This document shows, in pieces, positions 35,235-46,201 of a stretch of DNA of 64,000 bases. Every line of letters starts with the position of its first letter. Position 1 is the stretch's first letter. The stretch covers positions 1 to 64,000 of the forward strand of contig JAWPHD010011054.1 in assembly GCA_037043455.1 (NCBI GenBank). The letters run 5' to 3'. Source of the stretch: Cyrtodaria siliqua. Its lineage: Eukaryota; Mollusca; Bivalvia; Adapedonta; Hiatellidae. A program made the position numbers and the translations under genes. Under the pieces are notes generated by a model, which saw only the letters and a program-made list of their open reading frames with translations, was not told where the DNA came from and did no database searches.

Positions 35235-36110
35235 AATGTCGAATACCGATCTGTGTTTGAATGTTGAACCCGTAACAGGATAAGAATGCTGAATACCGAA
35301 CTAGATTCGAATGTCAAATACTGATTTGGGTTTGAATATCGATCCCAGAACGGTATACGAATGTTGAATCCGACATAGTTTTGAATGTCGAACCACCAAG
35401 GGGATATGAACGGTTACATATCATTCTGTGCTTGAATGTTGAACCCGGAACGGGATACGAATGTAGAAAACCAGACTGGTTAAAATATCGATCCCTGAAA
35501 TGAATCCGAATACCAAAACTCGAATGGAATACAAATGTTGAATAACAAACTGGGTTTGAATGTGGAACCCTGAACTGGGTTAGACTGGCGAATATTGATT
35601 TTGGTTTGAATGTCGACCCCAGGACGGGATACGAATGTTGAATACCGAACTGGATTTAAATGTCGAACCCCGACTGAGATACAAATGAGGAATACCGAAC
35701 TGGGTTTGAATGTCGACACCCGACCTGGATCCGAATGCCAAATACCAAGCTGGATCCGAATGTGGAACCCCGAACGGGATATGAATATTGAATACCGAAC
35801 TTGTTTTGAATGTCAAACCCCGAACGGGACACAAATGCTGAATATCGAACTTGGTCCGAATGTTGAACCCCGAACGGGATACACATGTTGAATACAAACT
35901 GTATTTGAATGTCGAATCCCGAACTGGATCCGAATGTTGTATACAGAAGTGGATCCCAAAGTCGAATACCGAACTGGATTTAAATGCCGAACCCCGAATT
36001 GGATCCAAATGTTGAATACCAAATGTCGAACCCCATACGGGATACGAATGTTGAATTAACCTGAGATTAATTGTCGAAAACCCGAATTGGATCCGAATGT
36101 TGAATACCGT
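35235..36110. repeat. 50-bp minisatellite, expanded copy
   Basis: About 17 units of the array also seen at 25735-26300. The minus strand is open in three overlapping frames for up to 193 codons (repeating phrases such as RGSTFKTSSVFNI). Openness in several frames at once and frame drift between units argue against a protein. Confidence 0.85.
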
Positions 36111-36625
36111 AACCTGCCCTACTTTACTAACCAATATATTCCTATTATGGCTGTTTAACATTCTCCTAGGTTAGACTCCGATACACGACACCGGCTAGTT
36201 TACGTCCCCATCCGACGGCGAGGCTAAGTGATTGATTGAATTGGATTTTATAGTCGCACCAACAGCTAAGGTCGTATGGCCTTTCCAGCTTCCATTGGTG
36301 GAGGAAGACCCCAGGTGCCGCTCCGGGCAATTTTCGTACACGGGCGGGCACCTGGGTAGAACCACCGACGTTCCGCAAGCCAGCTGGATAGCTTCCTCAC
36401 ATAAATATTTCTAGGCCCCTGAGGGATCGAACCTAGAGCGGTGAGGGGCAAGTGATTTCAAGTCAGAGACGTTAACCACTCGGCCACGGACGCCCCGGGG
36501 CTAAGTGAAAGTGTATAGCTGAAGCAAATCCGACAAGTTCAGTGGCGTTGGTGATGCATGAACCCGGGTCCTCCGGATTCAAGTTACCACGCCACTGGAC
36601 CATGCCAGCAAGCATCTGACTATAG
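36110..36625 (-). mobile_element. SINE family A fragment, split by a SINE B insertion
   Basis: 36110-36231 and 36499-36625 together equal the fragment at 26905-27090. The two halves meet at the target-site duplication GGCTAAGTGA (36222-36231 and 36499-36508). Confidence 0.88.
36232..36498 (-). mobile_element. SINE family B, full length, nested in SINE A
   Basis: On the minus strand the tRNA-like head has an A box (TGGCCGAGTGGTTAA) and a B box (GGTTCGATCCC) with the longer spacing of a class II tRNA (leucine or serine type). A body with 'GGTTCTACCCAGGTGCCCGC' follows, and the 3' end is 'CCAATTCAATCAA'. It is flanked by a 10-bp direct repeat. The unoccupied site is seen at 26960 in the parental locus, so the insertion happened after the C1q-locus duplication. 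Confidence 0.92.
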
Positions 36626-37355
36626 TCATTGCCGCCTCTATTTCAGACGGTGTTTTGGAAATGGTACGGGGTTTGTAAATTGGTATGGGTTTTGACTGTG
36701 TTTCATGTAGCAGTTGATACCTGTTATTTTTATAGAATAAATAGCGACCCAGTCAAAAATGACCGGACTGGTGTAAAATTATATTTTTAATGCAAAGCGA
36801 CCATTCCACATGCGATGGTGAATGTTGGTACGCAGAGCTATAAATATTTTCTCAACCATTTTTTTGATCTGCGGAAATGAGCGAGTTTTTACGTTTGCAG
36901 AAAAACAGGTATATGGTTGCCCGCTTTATGGATTAGAAATATATATATAAAAATCGAACTGGAAAAGTAGCATTGAAAGACGACAGTCAACCACAAACAC
37001 ACACAAAAACAAAGAACAACTTTAAAGATGAATAAGAGGCAAAATAAGACAGCACAAATAAGAATTATGAATAAAAATATGGTGAAAATTAAAAAATTCA
37101 TATGGCATATGGGAAAATAATATTTTGACTATGGAAAAAAATAAATAGGATCTTATGGCATATGGAAAAAAATAGAGGCTCAGTTGTTGTTTAATAATTT
37201 GTTTACATCTGGCATATCACAAAAAGTGTCTGGTTGATGCATTTCTGCTGAGGTATGTCCCTTTTTGTACTTATGACAAATTATGTTATATATAGTTTTG
37301 TGTTTGCCCACAAAGCTATATTTTTCTTTCAAATTACCGGAATTAATCTCCATAA
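36626..37355. other. Mostly unique; family D trace at 36945-37015
   Basis: 'GTAGCATTGAAAGACGACAG' and 'TCAACCACAAACACACAC' match family D. Nothing else is recognised. Confidence 0.45.
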
Positions 37356-37359
37356 ATAT

Positions 37360-38100
37360 GCATTGATGTGCAGAGTGCAATCATATCTAAGCAATACGTG
37401 CAATTGTATATTAATAAACTGCAAGATTTCAAAATACAGTTTTAAAACAAATGCATCATTTAACATTATAAGGCCTTTAACGGAGTGAGGCTATTACTAT
37501 TCAATTCATGTGCTTTCTTCATTATACTGGAAAGAAGAGGTTTGGTTCAGGTTACCCGACCAACCCTCAGTTTTTTACCCCGATTGTAAGCCGTGGCCAA
37601 GATGTGCAGAGCGCAATTTTTATCTAAGCCATACGTCCAATTGAATATATATCTTGTTTTTTATATAAAAGCCAAACTGCAAATTTTCAAAATACAGTTT
37701 TATGATAAATACGTCATTTGACACTATAATTAAGGCCTTTAAAGGAGTGAGTAATACTATTCATTTCTTCACTTACAGGTGTTTTTGAGTTGGAGACGCT
37801 GTCAAGATTTATACATATAGAGGAAGGCATAAGATATTTTATTCGGAAGTATGTATGCTCTTTCTTCATTAGGCTGGGAAAAGAGGTGTGGTTCAGGTTA
37901 TAGGTGGCTTTGAAGTAGAAGTTTAAGCCGGTGCTAGTGGGCGTGAGAAGTGTTGCTTCTTTCATTACTTCTCATGAACAGACCTAATAAAACCGAGTCT
38001 GCTGCTTTATTCTCTTAATTGTGTTTGTTGCTCTCAAAGGATCACCTTTATCAGTATTTATTACCCGACCAACACTCAGTTTTGACCCGATTGCCAATCC
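37360..38100. repeat. Tandem duplicate pair, second copy interrupted
   Basis: 37360-37600 and 37605-38100 share 'GATGTGCAGAG.GCAAT', 'TTTCAAAATACAGTTTTA', 'AAGGCCTTTAA.GGAGTGAG', 'GGTTCAGGTTA' and 'CCCGACCAAC.CTCAGTTTT'. The second copy contains the family E fragment. Confidence 0.8.
37901..38060. mobile_element. Family E fragment with an empty-site control
   Basis: The uninterrupted sister copy reads GGTTCAGGTTACCCGACC. Here the segment between GGTTCAGGTTA and TTACCCGACC is filled by 160 bp of family E, leaving a TTA repeat on each side. A 3-bp duplication would fit a transposon of the Harbinger type, but the insert lacks inverted ends and could be a recombination product. Confidence 0.7.
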
Positions 38101-39180
38101 TGGCCATCAGTCCGTTTTTTTCCAGTCAAACATTTGCATTCCATCCACGAACAAAATATTTCTTTGTGTTTTAGGCCATCCTTAAAGGCCTAACTGTCAT
38201 ATAAGGGCCACTAGATGGAGCTGGGGCAGTTTTTTTATTTAAATGTGTACATGGTTAAATCAGGGAGACCTTTTTCAAAATATTGAAAATTCCATCTCAT
38301 AACAAAATTCAATATTTGGCATAGAAGTAAAATGATATTAAATAATTGTATTGGTAAAAACATATTTGTGAAAAAGTATTTCTTATTCCTAGTTTCAACT
38401 TTTTTTTCAAACCCAAATGACAGAAAATTGAAAATATAGGGGAGGAGCCTGTGTGGTTATGAACTCAGAAGTGTACACAAATACACGTGGTAGTGTTTAC
38501 AGCAGACGACACTCAGCGTTATGGCTTAGATATAATTGTGTGTAAACCTCCGTAGCAGTACTCAGAGATGGGATGTTTGTATCTGTGACTATTCATGTGT
38601 TCTACTCAGAGATGGAATGTTTTGTATCTGTGACTATTCATGTGTTCCAGATAACAAATCATCCCTACCATTTTCACATCAGAATCAGAAACATCACCAT
38701 GCACTTCTATATCCCACCCATGAAAATTGAATATTCCCTCCTCAGTGATGTATGTTCCTTAGTCATACAATGTAATTGTAATTCCTTATCTTATTATCTT
38801 CATCATATCCAGCAATTCCGTACAATAATTTATAGCTATGCATTACTTTTGAATGTTTATTCCAAACACAATGTCATCCTAACATACATCATGTCTGGTG
38901 TACGTACTGCAGTATATATGTGCTGTTTCTCCAGACCAACTATGATTGGCAATTCATTTTCATTTAACACTGATAACTTATATGTCCTGAAATATCTGCT
39001 GGCAGTGTGAAGTTCAAATCAATTATTTTTATATTATACACAGTGCAGTGGATATTAGATGAAAACAAAAGAGTAACTATATGGTAAATCATGAATAATA
39101 CTAAAAACTGTCACAGTTTTAATAAAATAAGCAGAAATTATATACTAGTAGTTTAGAGTCATTAGATTGAAAAACTTTAC
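38101..39180. other. No gene; small tandem duplication at 38562-38650
   Basis: 'CTCAGAGATGGGATGTTTGT' and 'TGACTATTCATGTGTT' are repeated twice, with a period of about 44 bp. A 145-codon open frame starts here (38573) but has no recognisable domain, a skewed composition, and includes the duplication. Confidence 0.5.
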
Positions 39181-39464
39181 TCCTAGCTGATTTGTGATTT
39201 CTGTCGTCTGCGCGAGAGTTGTTTACATGTGCTATTTTTAGAGTCATTCACTGCAACTGACAGGCATGTATAACTGGTGTATTTGATAACACAAACCTCC
39301 AATCTCTCCCTACTTGAAGTAGCAATACTTTTGCCATAGCCAAATAGTTCAGGGCTTGGTTTCACATAAATATACAAAGTTAGAACTTGCAAGCTTTTAA
39401 GCAATGCAACACCTGACAACCACAAACACAAACAATTTCGCATTTTCATTCATAGTTGTACATA

Positions 39465-39600
39465 ACTTCATTGTTAACTTCGTTTTCCGTTCATTGTTGT
39501 ACATAACTTCATTTTTCGTTCATTGTTGTACATAACTACATTGTTAACTTCGTTTTCCGTTCATTGTTGTACATAACTTCATTTTTCGAAATGTTTGTGG
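39465..39600. repeat. Minisatellite 'TTCATTGTTGTACATAACTT'
   Basis: About four copies of a unit alternating between 31 and 46 bp, with or without 'CATTGTTAACTTCG'. Confidence 0.8.
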
Positions 39601-39739
39601 CAATAGTTAAGTTGGTGTTTCTGACAAAACTTTATTTATATATATATATTTATTTAACATCGTCTCATATTTGTATGCCACCGCAACACAGTCGTGAAGG
39701 CATATACTGTTTGGCCCTGTCTGTCCGTTAGTCACACTT

Positions 39740-40440
39740 TGTTTTCGTTGGATATCCATTTCAATTGATGGTAACCGTATTTGTTGTATATGTATACCCT
39801 CTGGGGTAAGAAAGGTTCCTGTTGATTTTGGGGGTTCTGGATCAAAGGTCAAGGTCACTGTTGCTAAAAATACAATTTCCATTCAATTGACGGTAACCTG
39901 ATTAGTTGTATATGTATACCATCTAAGGTAAGAAAGGTTCCTATTGATTTTGGGGGGTTCTAAGTCAAAGGTCAAGGTCATTGTTGCTAAAAATATAATT
40001 TCCATTTCCGTTAGATATCTAAAGTTCAAATGGATGGATGTTAACGAGAGTTGATGTTTATATACTGTCTGGGGGTAAGGATTGATTGATTGATTGAATT
40101 GGATTTTATAGTCGCACCAACAGCTAAGGTCATATGGCGACTTTCAAGCTTCCATTGGTGGAGGAAGACCCCAGGTGCCCCTCCGGGCAATTTTCGTGCA
40201 CGGGCGGGCACCTGGGTAGAACCACCGACGTTCCGCAAGCCAGCTGGATAGCTTCCTCACATAAAGATTCATAGGCCCCTGGGGGATCGAACCTACAGCG
40301 GTGAGGGGCAAGTGATTTCAAGTCAGAGACGTTAACCTGGGGGTAAGGAACAATCTTATTGATATTGGGGGTTGTGTGTCAAGGTCACTGTTTCTAAAGA
40401 TATAATTTTCGTTTCTGTATGGTATCTTGAATTTAAATCA
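39740..40440. repeat. Degenerate tandem repeat, unit about 145 bp
   Basis: At least three units with 'GGGGTAAGAAAGGTTCCT', 'TGATTTTGGGGG', 'AAAGGTCAAGGTCACTGTTG' and 'ATAATTTCCATTTC'. The third is split by a SINE B. Confidence 0.8.
40082..40336 (-). mobile_element. SINE family B, 5' truncated, with 13-bp target-site duplication
   Basis: About 95 percent similar to 36232-36498 by eye, but it lacks the first bases of the tRNA-like head (ends at GTTAAC). CTGGGGGTAAGGA flanks it on both sides (40069-40081 and 40337-40349). The simple 3' end is (TTGA)n. Confidence 0.92.
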
Positions 40441-41470
40441 TTTATATGTGCTCTCGCGGTGGCATAATGTTTTATAACCATTTCATAACCATAATTCTAG
40501 TTGCATAAATGTCCTTAAAGCTACACAATCCCGATAAAATAACACAATTTCAAGTTGTTTTAAACATAGGAACGCCTATAGATGAAGTTCTTTGCTGCTT
40601 TGTTGTCTACATTGTTTAGGCTGGTATATTGTCATAGCGTATATCGAGGCATTTGCATAATAGGCGTGATAAACGCTTCGGTAACTTTGAAATTGTTCCA
40701 CCCAGCGATTACGGGTATATAAGCCTAAACGTTTATATAGCAATTTGCTCAGATATCCGATAACTACAGATTATTCAACTCGATGAGGATATTTAGTGGC
40801 GCGCAATGTAACTATATACATGTTTGTATTGTTGAACGAAAGGGAACAAGTAAAATGCGTAAGGCATAACGTAAATACATCACTATGTAGAGAATAATAA
40901 ACACTTACCCGCGTATTTCACATATGTTCCATATCTTGTTTATACTTATTTCCTAAAATATCCTTCAAATAATCCCAAATCACACACGTATTATACATGT
41001 ATACATATACAGAGAGCGTGTATCAATAGCCAATAGTATGACACGTGAAATACATGCTCCAGTGTTGACTCGGGACAGGGAGAAATGATTGTTTACAATG
41101 AGACACTTGAAGGATATTGTTCAAATTAAGTTATATATATGGAATTTTCTTTTGTTGGAAAAAGACCAGCAATATTATTTCTCGCAAATCGTAGTTTTCA
41201 GGATGTGAGGAAGGGGTATACACATGAATGTCGCCCATCCGTCTATCCTTCAGATAAACTTTTCAATTCCGGAGCTTCTTGGGAAAATAATAAGAGTCAC
41301 AATTCGTAAAAAAGGGATCGCTCTTGCGTGCGAGCTTTTGTGGGAGCGTGCCTAAACCGTGCTATTATGCATATGTTTGTTAATATTTAAATCTGACGAA
41401 TTTGAAAGGCATTTGAATACTACTTCTTCATAAAAAAGAAAATTCATAAAATAAAATGTTTTTAAAAGTG
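40441..41470. other. No gene seen; short inverted match to 58905-58990
   Basis: 'TTAAAGCTACACAATCCCGA' near 40515 is the reverse complement of 58965-58985. The rest is AT-rich unique sequence. Confidence 0.4.
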
Positions 41471-41477
41471 CTAAGGC

Positions 41478-41560
41478 CTGGGCTAGAACCCCGTCCGCAA
41501 CGGCGAAAGCATACTAAGACAGCGCGTTAACCTATTGCACTACGGAGGCCGATTAACAAT
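41478..41560 (-). mobile_element. tRNA-like SINE head
   Basis: The minus strand reads 'GCCTCCGTAGTGCAATAGGT' (A-box region) and 'GGGGTTCTAGCCCAGG' (B-box region) at tRNA spacing with a long variable part. No matching acceptor stem closes, so it is a SINE head or tRNA relic. Confidence 0.6.
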
Positions 41561-41619
41561 GTCTTATTAATTAAGTTACTTTACATAAATATGCTCAATC
41601 GCGAAGACTGCTAATATCA

Positions 41620-41720
41620 CGGTAAATAGACGTACCGGACCCTGGTTGCTCAAAACTGCGTTACCTTGATTCTGGTTGCACTTGTAACGGACCCTGGTTG
41701 GTAAATGGACATTGGTGTCA
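41620..41720 (+). repeat. 'GGACCCTGGTTG' dispersed repeat
   Basis: ACCGGACCCTGGTTGCT occurs here (near 41633) and again, same orientation, near 48326 just outside the Harbinger element. Variants lie at 41691 and 48389. A longer inverted copy is at 57460-57545 ('TTTTGAGCAGCCAGTGTCCG'). Confidence 0.7.
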
Positions 41721-41868
41721 ACAAGTTCGAACATAAAGATACAGTATCGTATGTATAAGAAAAAAACTTTATGCGACAGAACTTTTGGATATCATATCCT
41801 TCGAAATGCATTTTCTTATGTACAACAAATGCAGAATAATTCCTAACAAGCTTACTCTTAATGGCCAC

Positions 41869-42425
41869 ATTTCACTAGGCTACGACAGGCGGCGTCGGTG
41901 TCGGTTAGCCACCATCCGACAGCATCCGACAGGAACGTAGATTGACCGAATATCAACCAAACACTGGCCGAAGGGTGACGTCGAGAAACCCCAACTGACG
42001 CAGAGTGACCGAGAGAACATTTTCTGACCCCGGCAAATTTTGAGCATGCATAAAAATCGGCTGCGACAGGCCAAGATAGCATTTTGACCGAGTACTAACC
42101 CTCATCAACCGAACTGCATCGCAAGGTGACGTAAGTCTAACCGAATAGCAACCCCCATCGACCTAACACAAACCCTGAGAAACCCTGCCTGTCCGAGTGT
42201 TTTATCAGACTCGGTCAACAGTGCGTTTCTCTGCGTTGGTGTTACGTCACAGTCGGTCGCTTTGCGTCGACATTCGGTCACATTCAGTTAGCCAACAATG
42301 TCAAGGACAGTCATGCACTGCCTGGCGGGGTTAGACATGGGTCGCCATTCGGTCATGCTGCGTCAGCCTGCGCCAGTGTTACGTCAATATTCGGTCAGCT
42401 TGGGTTGTAGTTTGGTCAATGTCGC
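41869..42425. promoter_or_regulatory. Harbinger left arm with repeated GACCGAATA/TATTCGGTC sites
   Basis: Motifs such as TTGACCGAATATCAACC, GTCTAACCGAATAGCAACC, GACATTCGGTCACATTC, CGCCATTCGGTCATG and CAATATTCGGTCAGC recur in both orientations. The right arm (47990-48050) has TTTGACCGAATACTGACG and CTGACCGATATG. Clustered subterminal copies are what is expected for transposase or Myb-like protein binding. Confidence 0.6.
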
Positions 42426-42429
42426 TTGC

Positions 42430-42437
42430 TATAAATA
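42430..42437 (+). promoter_or_regulatory. TATA box of the MADF-like gene
   Basis: TATAAATA, 52 bp before the ATG at 42489, placing transcription start at about 42460. Confidence 0.65.
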
Positions 42438-42611
42438 CGGGTGCGCCACACACGGTTGGTTAGTCATACATTTGTTTTCCACAGCATCATGCCACCAAAG
42501 AAACCAAGAAAAACGTTGATCCAGGCAATAAAGAAGATGAAGGGCAAAGCCGTGATGCAGTCCGGAGACAATCCAACAGGAGACGACGAGCACCAGGTAG
42601 AGTGATCTTCT

Positions 42612-43778
42612 TTTTAACTACCAATCTGGTTTTAGGCGCAAATTCTCTACTGAGACTTGCCTTTTACACTTGACAGACTATATTCGTTTTAACATGGATA
42701 AAGGAAATCTCGTCGGTATGGTACTTCTTGACCTGCAGAAAGCATTTGATACAGTACATCATGATATACTGTTAATGAAACTTGAAGTCCCTTATTCAGT
42801 GCCATTTCGATTATACATCTACGGTTCGGTTTTATTCAGTTACTCAGGAATTGAGAAACAAGTTACAGGTCACTCAAAATAAATTGATAAGATTTGTTTT
42901 AAACTTAGATTCTAGATCCCATGTTGGTAAAGAGCAGTTCGCCCGTCTTAATTGGTTACCTGTGGCAAGTCGAGTTGATTTTATAACTCTCTGTCATGTT
43001 TTTAAGATTTCCTCTAAAACAGCTCCTTCCTATATGATGGATCGTTTTATCCCTGTTAGTGTTGCTCATACATATAGCACAAGGTTTAGAGTGTCCACAT
43101 CGACTAGTGATAACGACACATGTACTTTTATCGATAGTTGTCGTTTTTCTTACCCAAAAGTCAAGAGTTTTGGGAAGAAGTCATTTGCATATCGTGGTTG
43201 TTCTTTATATGGAATGGGTTACCTCAAGATATAAGGAATATTAAGTCCTTAAATAGATTTAAGTCCTCTGTTAAGGCACACTTGTTGGACTAAGGCCATT
43301 CCTTATTTTTATTGTATTAATTTTGTTTCTTGTCTTAGATAGATTTATTATAAATACATTAATCGTAGGACAAATTTTTAACACGCCTTCTGTGATAACA
43401 TTGTGTCATGTTTGTAAGTTAGTTCTCTGATAATTTTAGTATAACAATTATGTGATATTTATTTATTTATTAAAATTTAATATGTCTTAAGCCTGTGAAA
43501 TTATAATTATATTAATTTATGAGTGATATTTAACTACTTGTCCTTCTTAAAAACTGTGATAAATATAGTATTTAAATGTGTCTTCCTATGTCAATTTATT
43601 TTTTATCTCAAGGACCACAATGGAAATAAGGGAATTTTAATCCCTTTTTTGTGTTATCCTTTGTGTATAATGTAATTGACTGTTTAACTTATGCTTGATG
43701 TTTTAATCTTGTATAATGTTTTCCATGTTTTATACATTTTATACATTTTATACAGAAATAAATATATCTATCTATCTA
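42612..43778 (+). mobile_element. LINE fragment with internal deletion, inside intron 1 of the MADF-like gene
   Basis: A non-LTR reverse transcriptase begins at SGFRRKFSTETCLLHLTDYI, reaches motif A (LLDLQKAFDTVHHDILL), then jumps in mid-domain to the C-terminal region (LIQCHFDY, LRNKLQVTQNKLIRFVLN, FARLNWLPVASRVDF), so the YxDD motif is deleted. A late frameshift precedes NGLPQDIRNIKSLNRF and HLLD-stop near 43292. A 3' UTR and an (ATCT)n tail end at 43778. The C-terminal pattern suggests a jockey/CR1-type LINE. It sits wholly within the intron, its tail touching the splice acceptor. Confidence 0.8.
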
Positions 43779-44383
43779 GGTCCAGCCAGTTGTTGAAGGT
43801 GTGGGCCAGGTGATAACCATCGTGGAGCGAGGGGAACATCCAAGAGGTCGTGGTCGTGGTGCAGGGAGCAGAGGGTGTGGAATTGGACGTGGCGATAAAG
43901 ATATTGTAGCCGAGGCCATGGAGGAGGCAGACGTTGGTGCTGAGAAGGAGGACGAGTATGGTGGTACTTCTTCAGAAGATAAAACGGAGGTTCCAGCCCA
44001 GAAGAAAAAGAAGACCGCAGAGGTGGTGCTCACTCCCTAACAAGAGCAAGCCGTCTGTGACTGGCTCCGAGAGTTCCCACAAGTCTGGAACACGCGCCAT
44101 GAAAGCTACAGGAAGACACCTGAGAAGGACCTCTTGTGGGAAGAGCAGGGCCAGAAGATGGGGTTGACGGGTAGCCATCTCAAACAATGGTACAGGAGCA
44201 CTAGGTCCAAGTTTGGTCGTGTCAAAACCAAGAAGGGCAAGTCCGGATCTGGTGCCCAACCAGCCCTGACCTTCCGGGAGGAGACTGTATGGCAGCTATT
44301 CCAGTTTCTGGGGGACTTCGTCAAGGAGAAGGCCAATCGGGAGCCAGTTGCCAGTGTATGTATATTAGTTAATTTTGTGTAAT

Positions 44384-44647
44384 TATACCCGCACTTTTCG
44401 AAGAAAAAACCGGGTATATTGCAATCGCCTCCGTCAGTCCGTCCGTCCGTCCGTCATTCCGTCCGTCCGCGCACACGAACAGGCACTTGTTGGGAGCTGA
44501 GAACAATAGGTAACAGTAAATACCATTCATTCCGTTGCCTGTTGGGTACTTGGAACAATACCAGGGGAGATAATTGGCAAAAATAATTATTATTATTTTT
44601 TTAATTATTTTTTTGCGTTACATTGTCCAGCCCTCGGTGCGGGTATA
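44384..44647. mobile_element. MITE in intron 2 of the MADF-like gene
   Basis: Terminal inverted repeats TACCCGCAC (44386-44394) and GTGCGGGTA (44637-44645), with TA on both outer sides, give a non-coding element of 260 bp. It contains a (CCGT)n block at 44430-44470. TA duplication and short ends fit a Tc1/mariner-type MITE. Confidence 0.75.
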
Positions 44648-45780
44648 TGCGATGTCTCATCGACCACTCTAGTTTATTATTTCTTTATAACATTTTAATA
44701 AGCTTGATAATGAACACAATTGTGTAAATATTTATTAAATATATAGTAGGCTACATCTGTATTGACTTTCACTGTTTTATTTCACACTTACCTTTCACCT
44801 ACCATTCTTTTATATTTTATATTTTTCAGCTCCGCAAGAGGATTGCTGCCCAGGCACCCGCTCACACTCCTCCTTCTCGTGATCCCAGTCCAGTCCGTGA
44901 TGAAGAGCCAACCCCAAGGCCTAGAGGTGCAGCTCCACCACCGCCAGCTGCTGAGACTCCAGATGCTGCTCCCTTGGACCCCCTGGTTGACCTACAGAGA
45001 CAGGGCACTCAGCTACTGGTCAGCCATCGAGCAGCGCTAGATGCAGTCATTGGGATAAAGGGACCCCACAAGGACCGGTCTGCATACTGTGACTACCTCA
45101 ATCAGTGCGGCCAGCAGCTGAACCAAGAGCTGTGGTCGAGCTTCAAGAGAGAGTCATTCAGGTTTATGGAGTCCCTCCTCGAGCAGCAGAGCAACAGGCA
45201 GAACCCTCAGCCTCAGTTGCAGCCTGCCCAGCTTACTAAGCCTGGTCAGGTCCCCTTCAAGCCTCCCCAGCAGCCTCGCACCTCCTACACGAGACCAGCA
45301 CCAGCCGAAATCTCCCAGTGGCAGCCTCCACCACACTGTTGGCCCCAGCCCCAGCAGCTTGCAACCCAGCCTGACGTGTGGGGGTCTCAAGAACCAGCCT
45401 GGATGGCCCGAAACATCCAGGGCTTCAATTATTCGTGCCCACCTCCGGACCAGCAGCCAGACACAGCCAGGCCTTCCTCCTGCCCTAATCCTGAAGCCAG
45501 GTTATCTGACTTATCACTCAGCGGCTTCGGTGGATCCCAGTCTAGCGAGCTCAACACCCCTACCTTTCACAGGAGTTTACTAGATGACGAAGTGGACCTG
45601 CAACAGCAGGAAGACACCAGAAAGCAGTAGACAGTCTATGGACACTGCACTTTTCGTAGAGACAAATGTGGATTTTGGATAGTGTTGCACTTTGATGTGC
45701 TTATTGTTTTATAATGTTGTATACATAGCGTTGTCTATGACGTGTTGCCCTTGTATGTAGCCCACTCGTGGAGATGGTGA

Positions 45781-45786
45781 TAATAA
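45781..45786 (+). terminator. Polyadenylation signal of the MADF-like gene
   Basis: AATAAA about 150 bp after the stop codon at 45630. Confidence 0.6.
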
Positions 45787-45844
45787 ACAAAACTTTGTTT
45801 TGCAACATTTTTGTTAATTGTTGTTAATAACAACTTACTTAATT

Positions 45845-46165
45845 TGACAAACATAAGCGCGCCGAAGGTCGCAACATACGCCTGTCGAGGCGTTGTCGGA
45901 GTTGGGTTACATATAAATTAAATATATAATGCTAGTGAAAAGTGTGAAAAAAAAATTCGGCATGAAAAGAGGAAGTGCACATGTTCATGATGTATATAAT
46001 GCACGTGTGAAGTTTCAAATGGATTGCTTGGAAACTGTAGGAGGAGTTGATTACGCAAGGTTGTTACTACAAACAAGGTGAACCTGAGTTAACAGACGGA
46101 CGGACGGACAGACGGACGGACAATGCCAACACATAATACGTCCCGTTTTACAAACGGGCGTATAA
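45845..46165. repeat. Dispersed non-coding repeat with (GGAC)n
   Basis: Includes 'CAGACGGACGGACGGACAGA' at 46095-46120 and a terminal stem CCCGTTT-TAC-AAACGGG near 46143-46160. Occupies the gap between the two convergent Harbinger genes. Confidence 0.55.
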
Positions 46166-46201
46166 AAATGCCAATTTATTTCTAAATAATTAATTAGAAA
46201 T

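Larger units (their letters stand above)
42489..45630 (+). pseudogene. Harbinger MADF-like DNA-binding protein, three exons, one in-frame TAA
   Basis: Exon 1 42489-42596 (MPPKKPRK..., 36 codons, basic). Exon 2 43780-44355 (192 codons). Exon 3 44830-45630 (267 codons with stop). Junctions are CAG|GTAGAG, CTATCTAG|GTC, AGT|GTATGT and TTTTTCAG|CTC, all phase 0, for 494 residues. A TAA at 44038-44040 (codon 123) interrupts an otherwise open frame just before the MADF-like domain (EQAVCDWLREFPQVWNTRH through LKQWYRSTRSKFGRV, about residues 124-190). Upstream is an RG-rich linker and an acidic stretch; downstream is a P/Q-rich region. In known Harbinger systems the Myb/MADF partner helps bring transposase to the ends. 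As it stands only the basic N-terminal part would be made unless the stop is read through. Confidence 0.8.

Noticed and set aside
35580..36161. 193-codon minus-strand ORF and overlapping frames
   Set aside because: Simultaneously open in other frames of the 50-bp minisatellite; no start context, domain or splice support.
38573..39010. 145-codon plus-strand ORF
   Set aside because: No domain, biased composition, begins in a local 44-bp duplication, and no splice or promoter evidence.
42298..42519. 73-codon ORF at the Harbinger left arm
   Set aside because: Overlaps the promoter and the real first exon in another frame, and consists of subterminal repeats.
43972..44259. Minus-strand ORFs opposite the MADF-like exon
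   Set aside because: Shadows of the plus-strand coding frame, which has conserved domain and splice sites.
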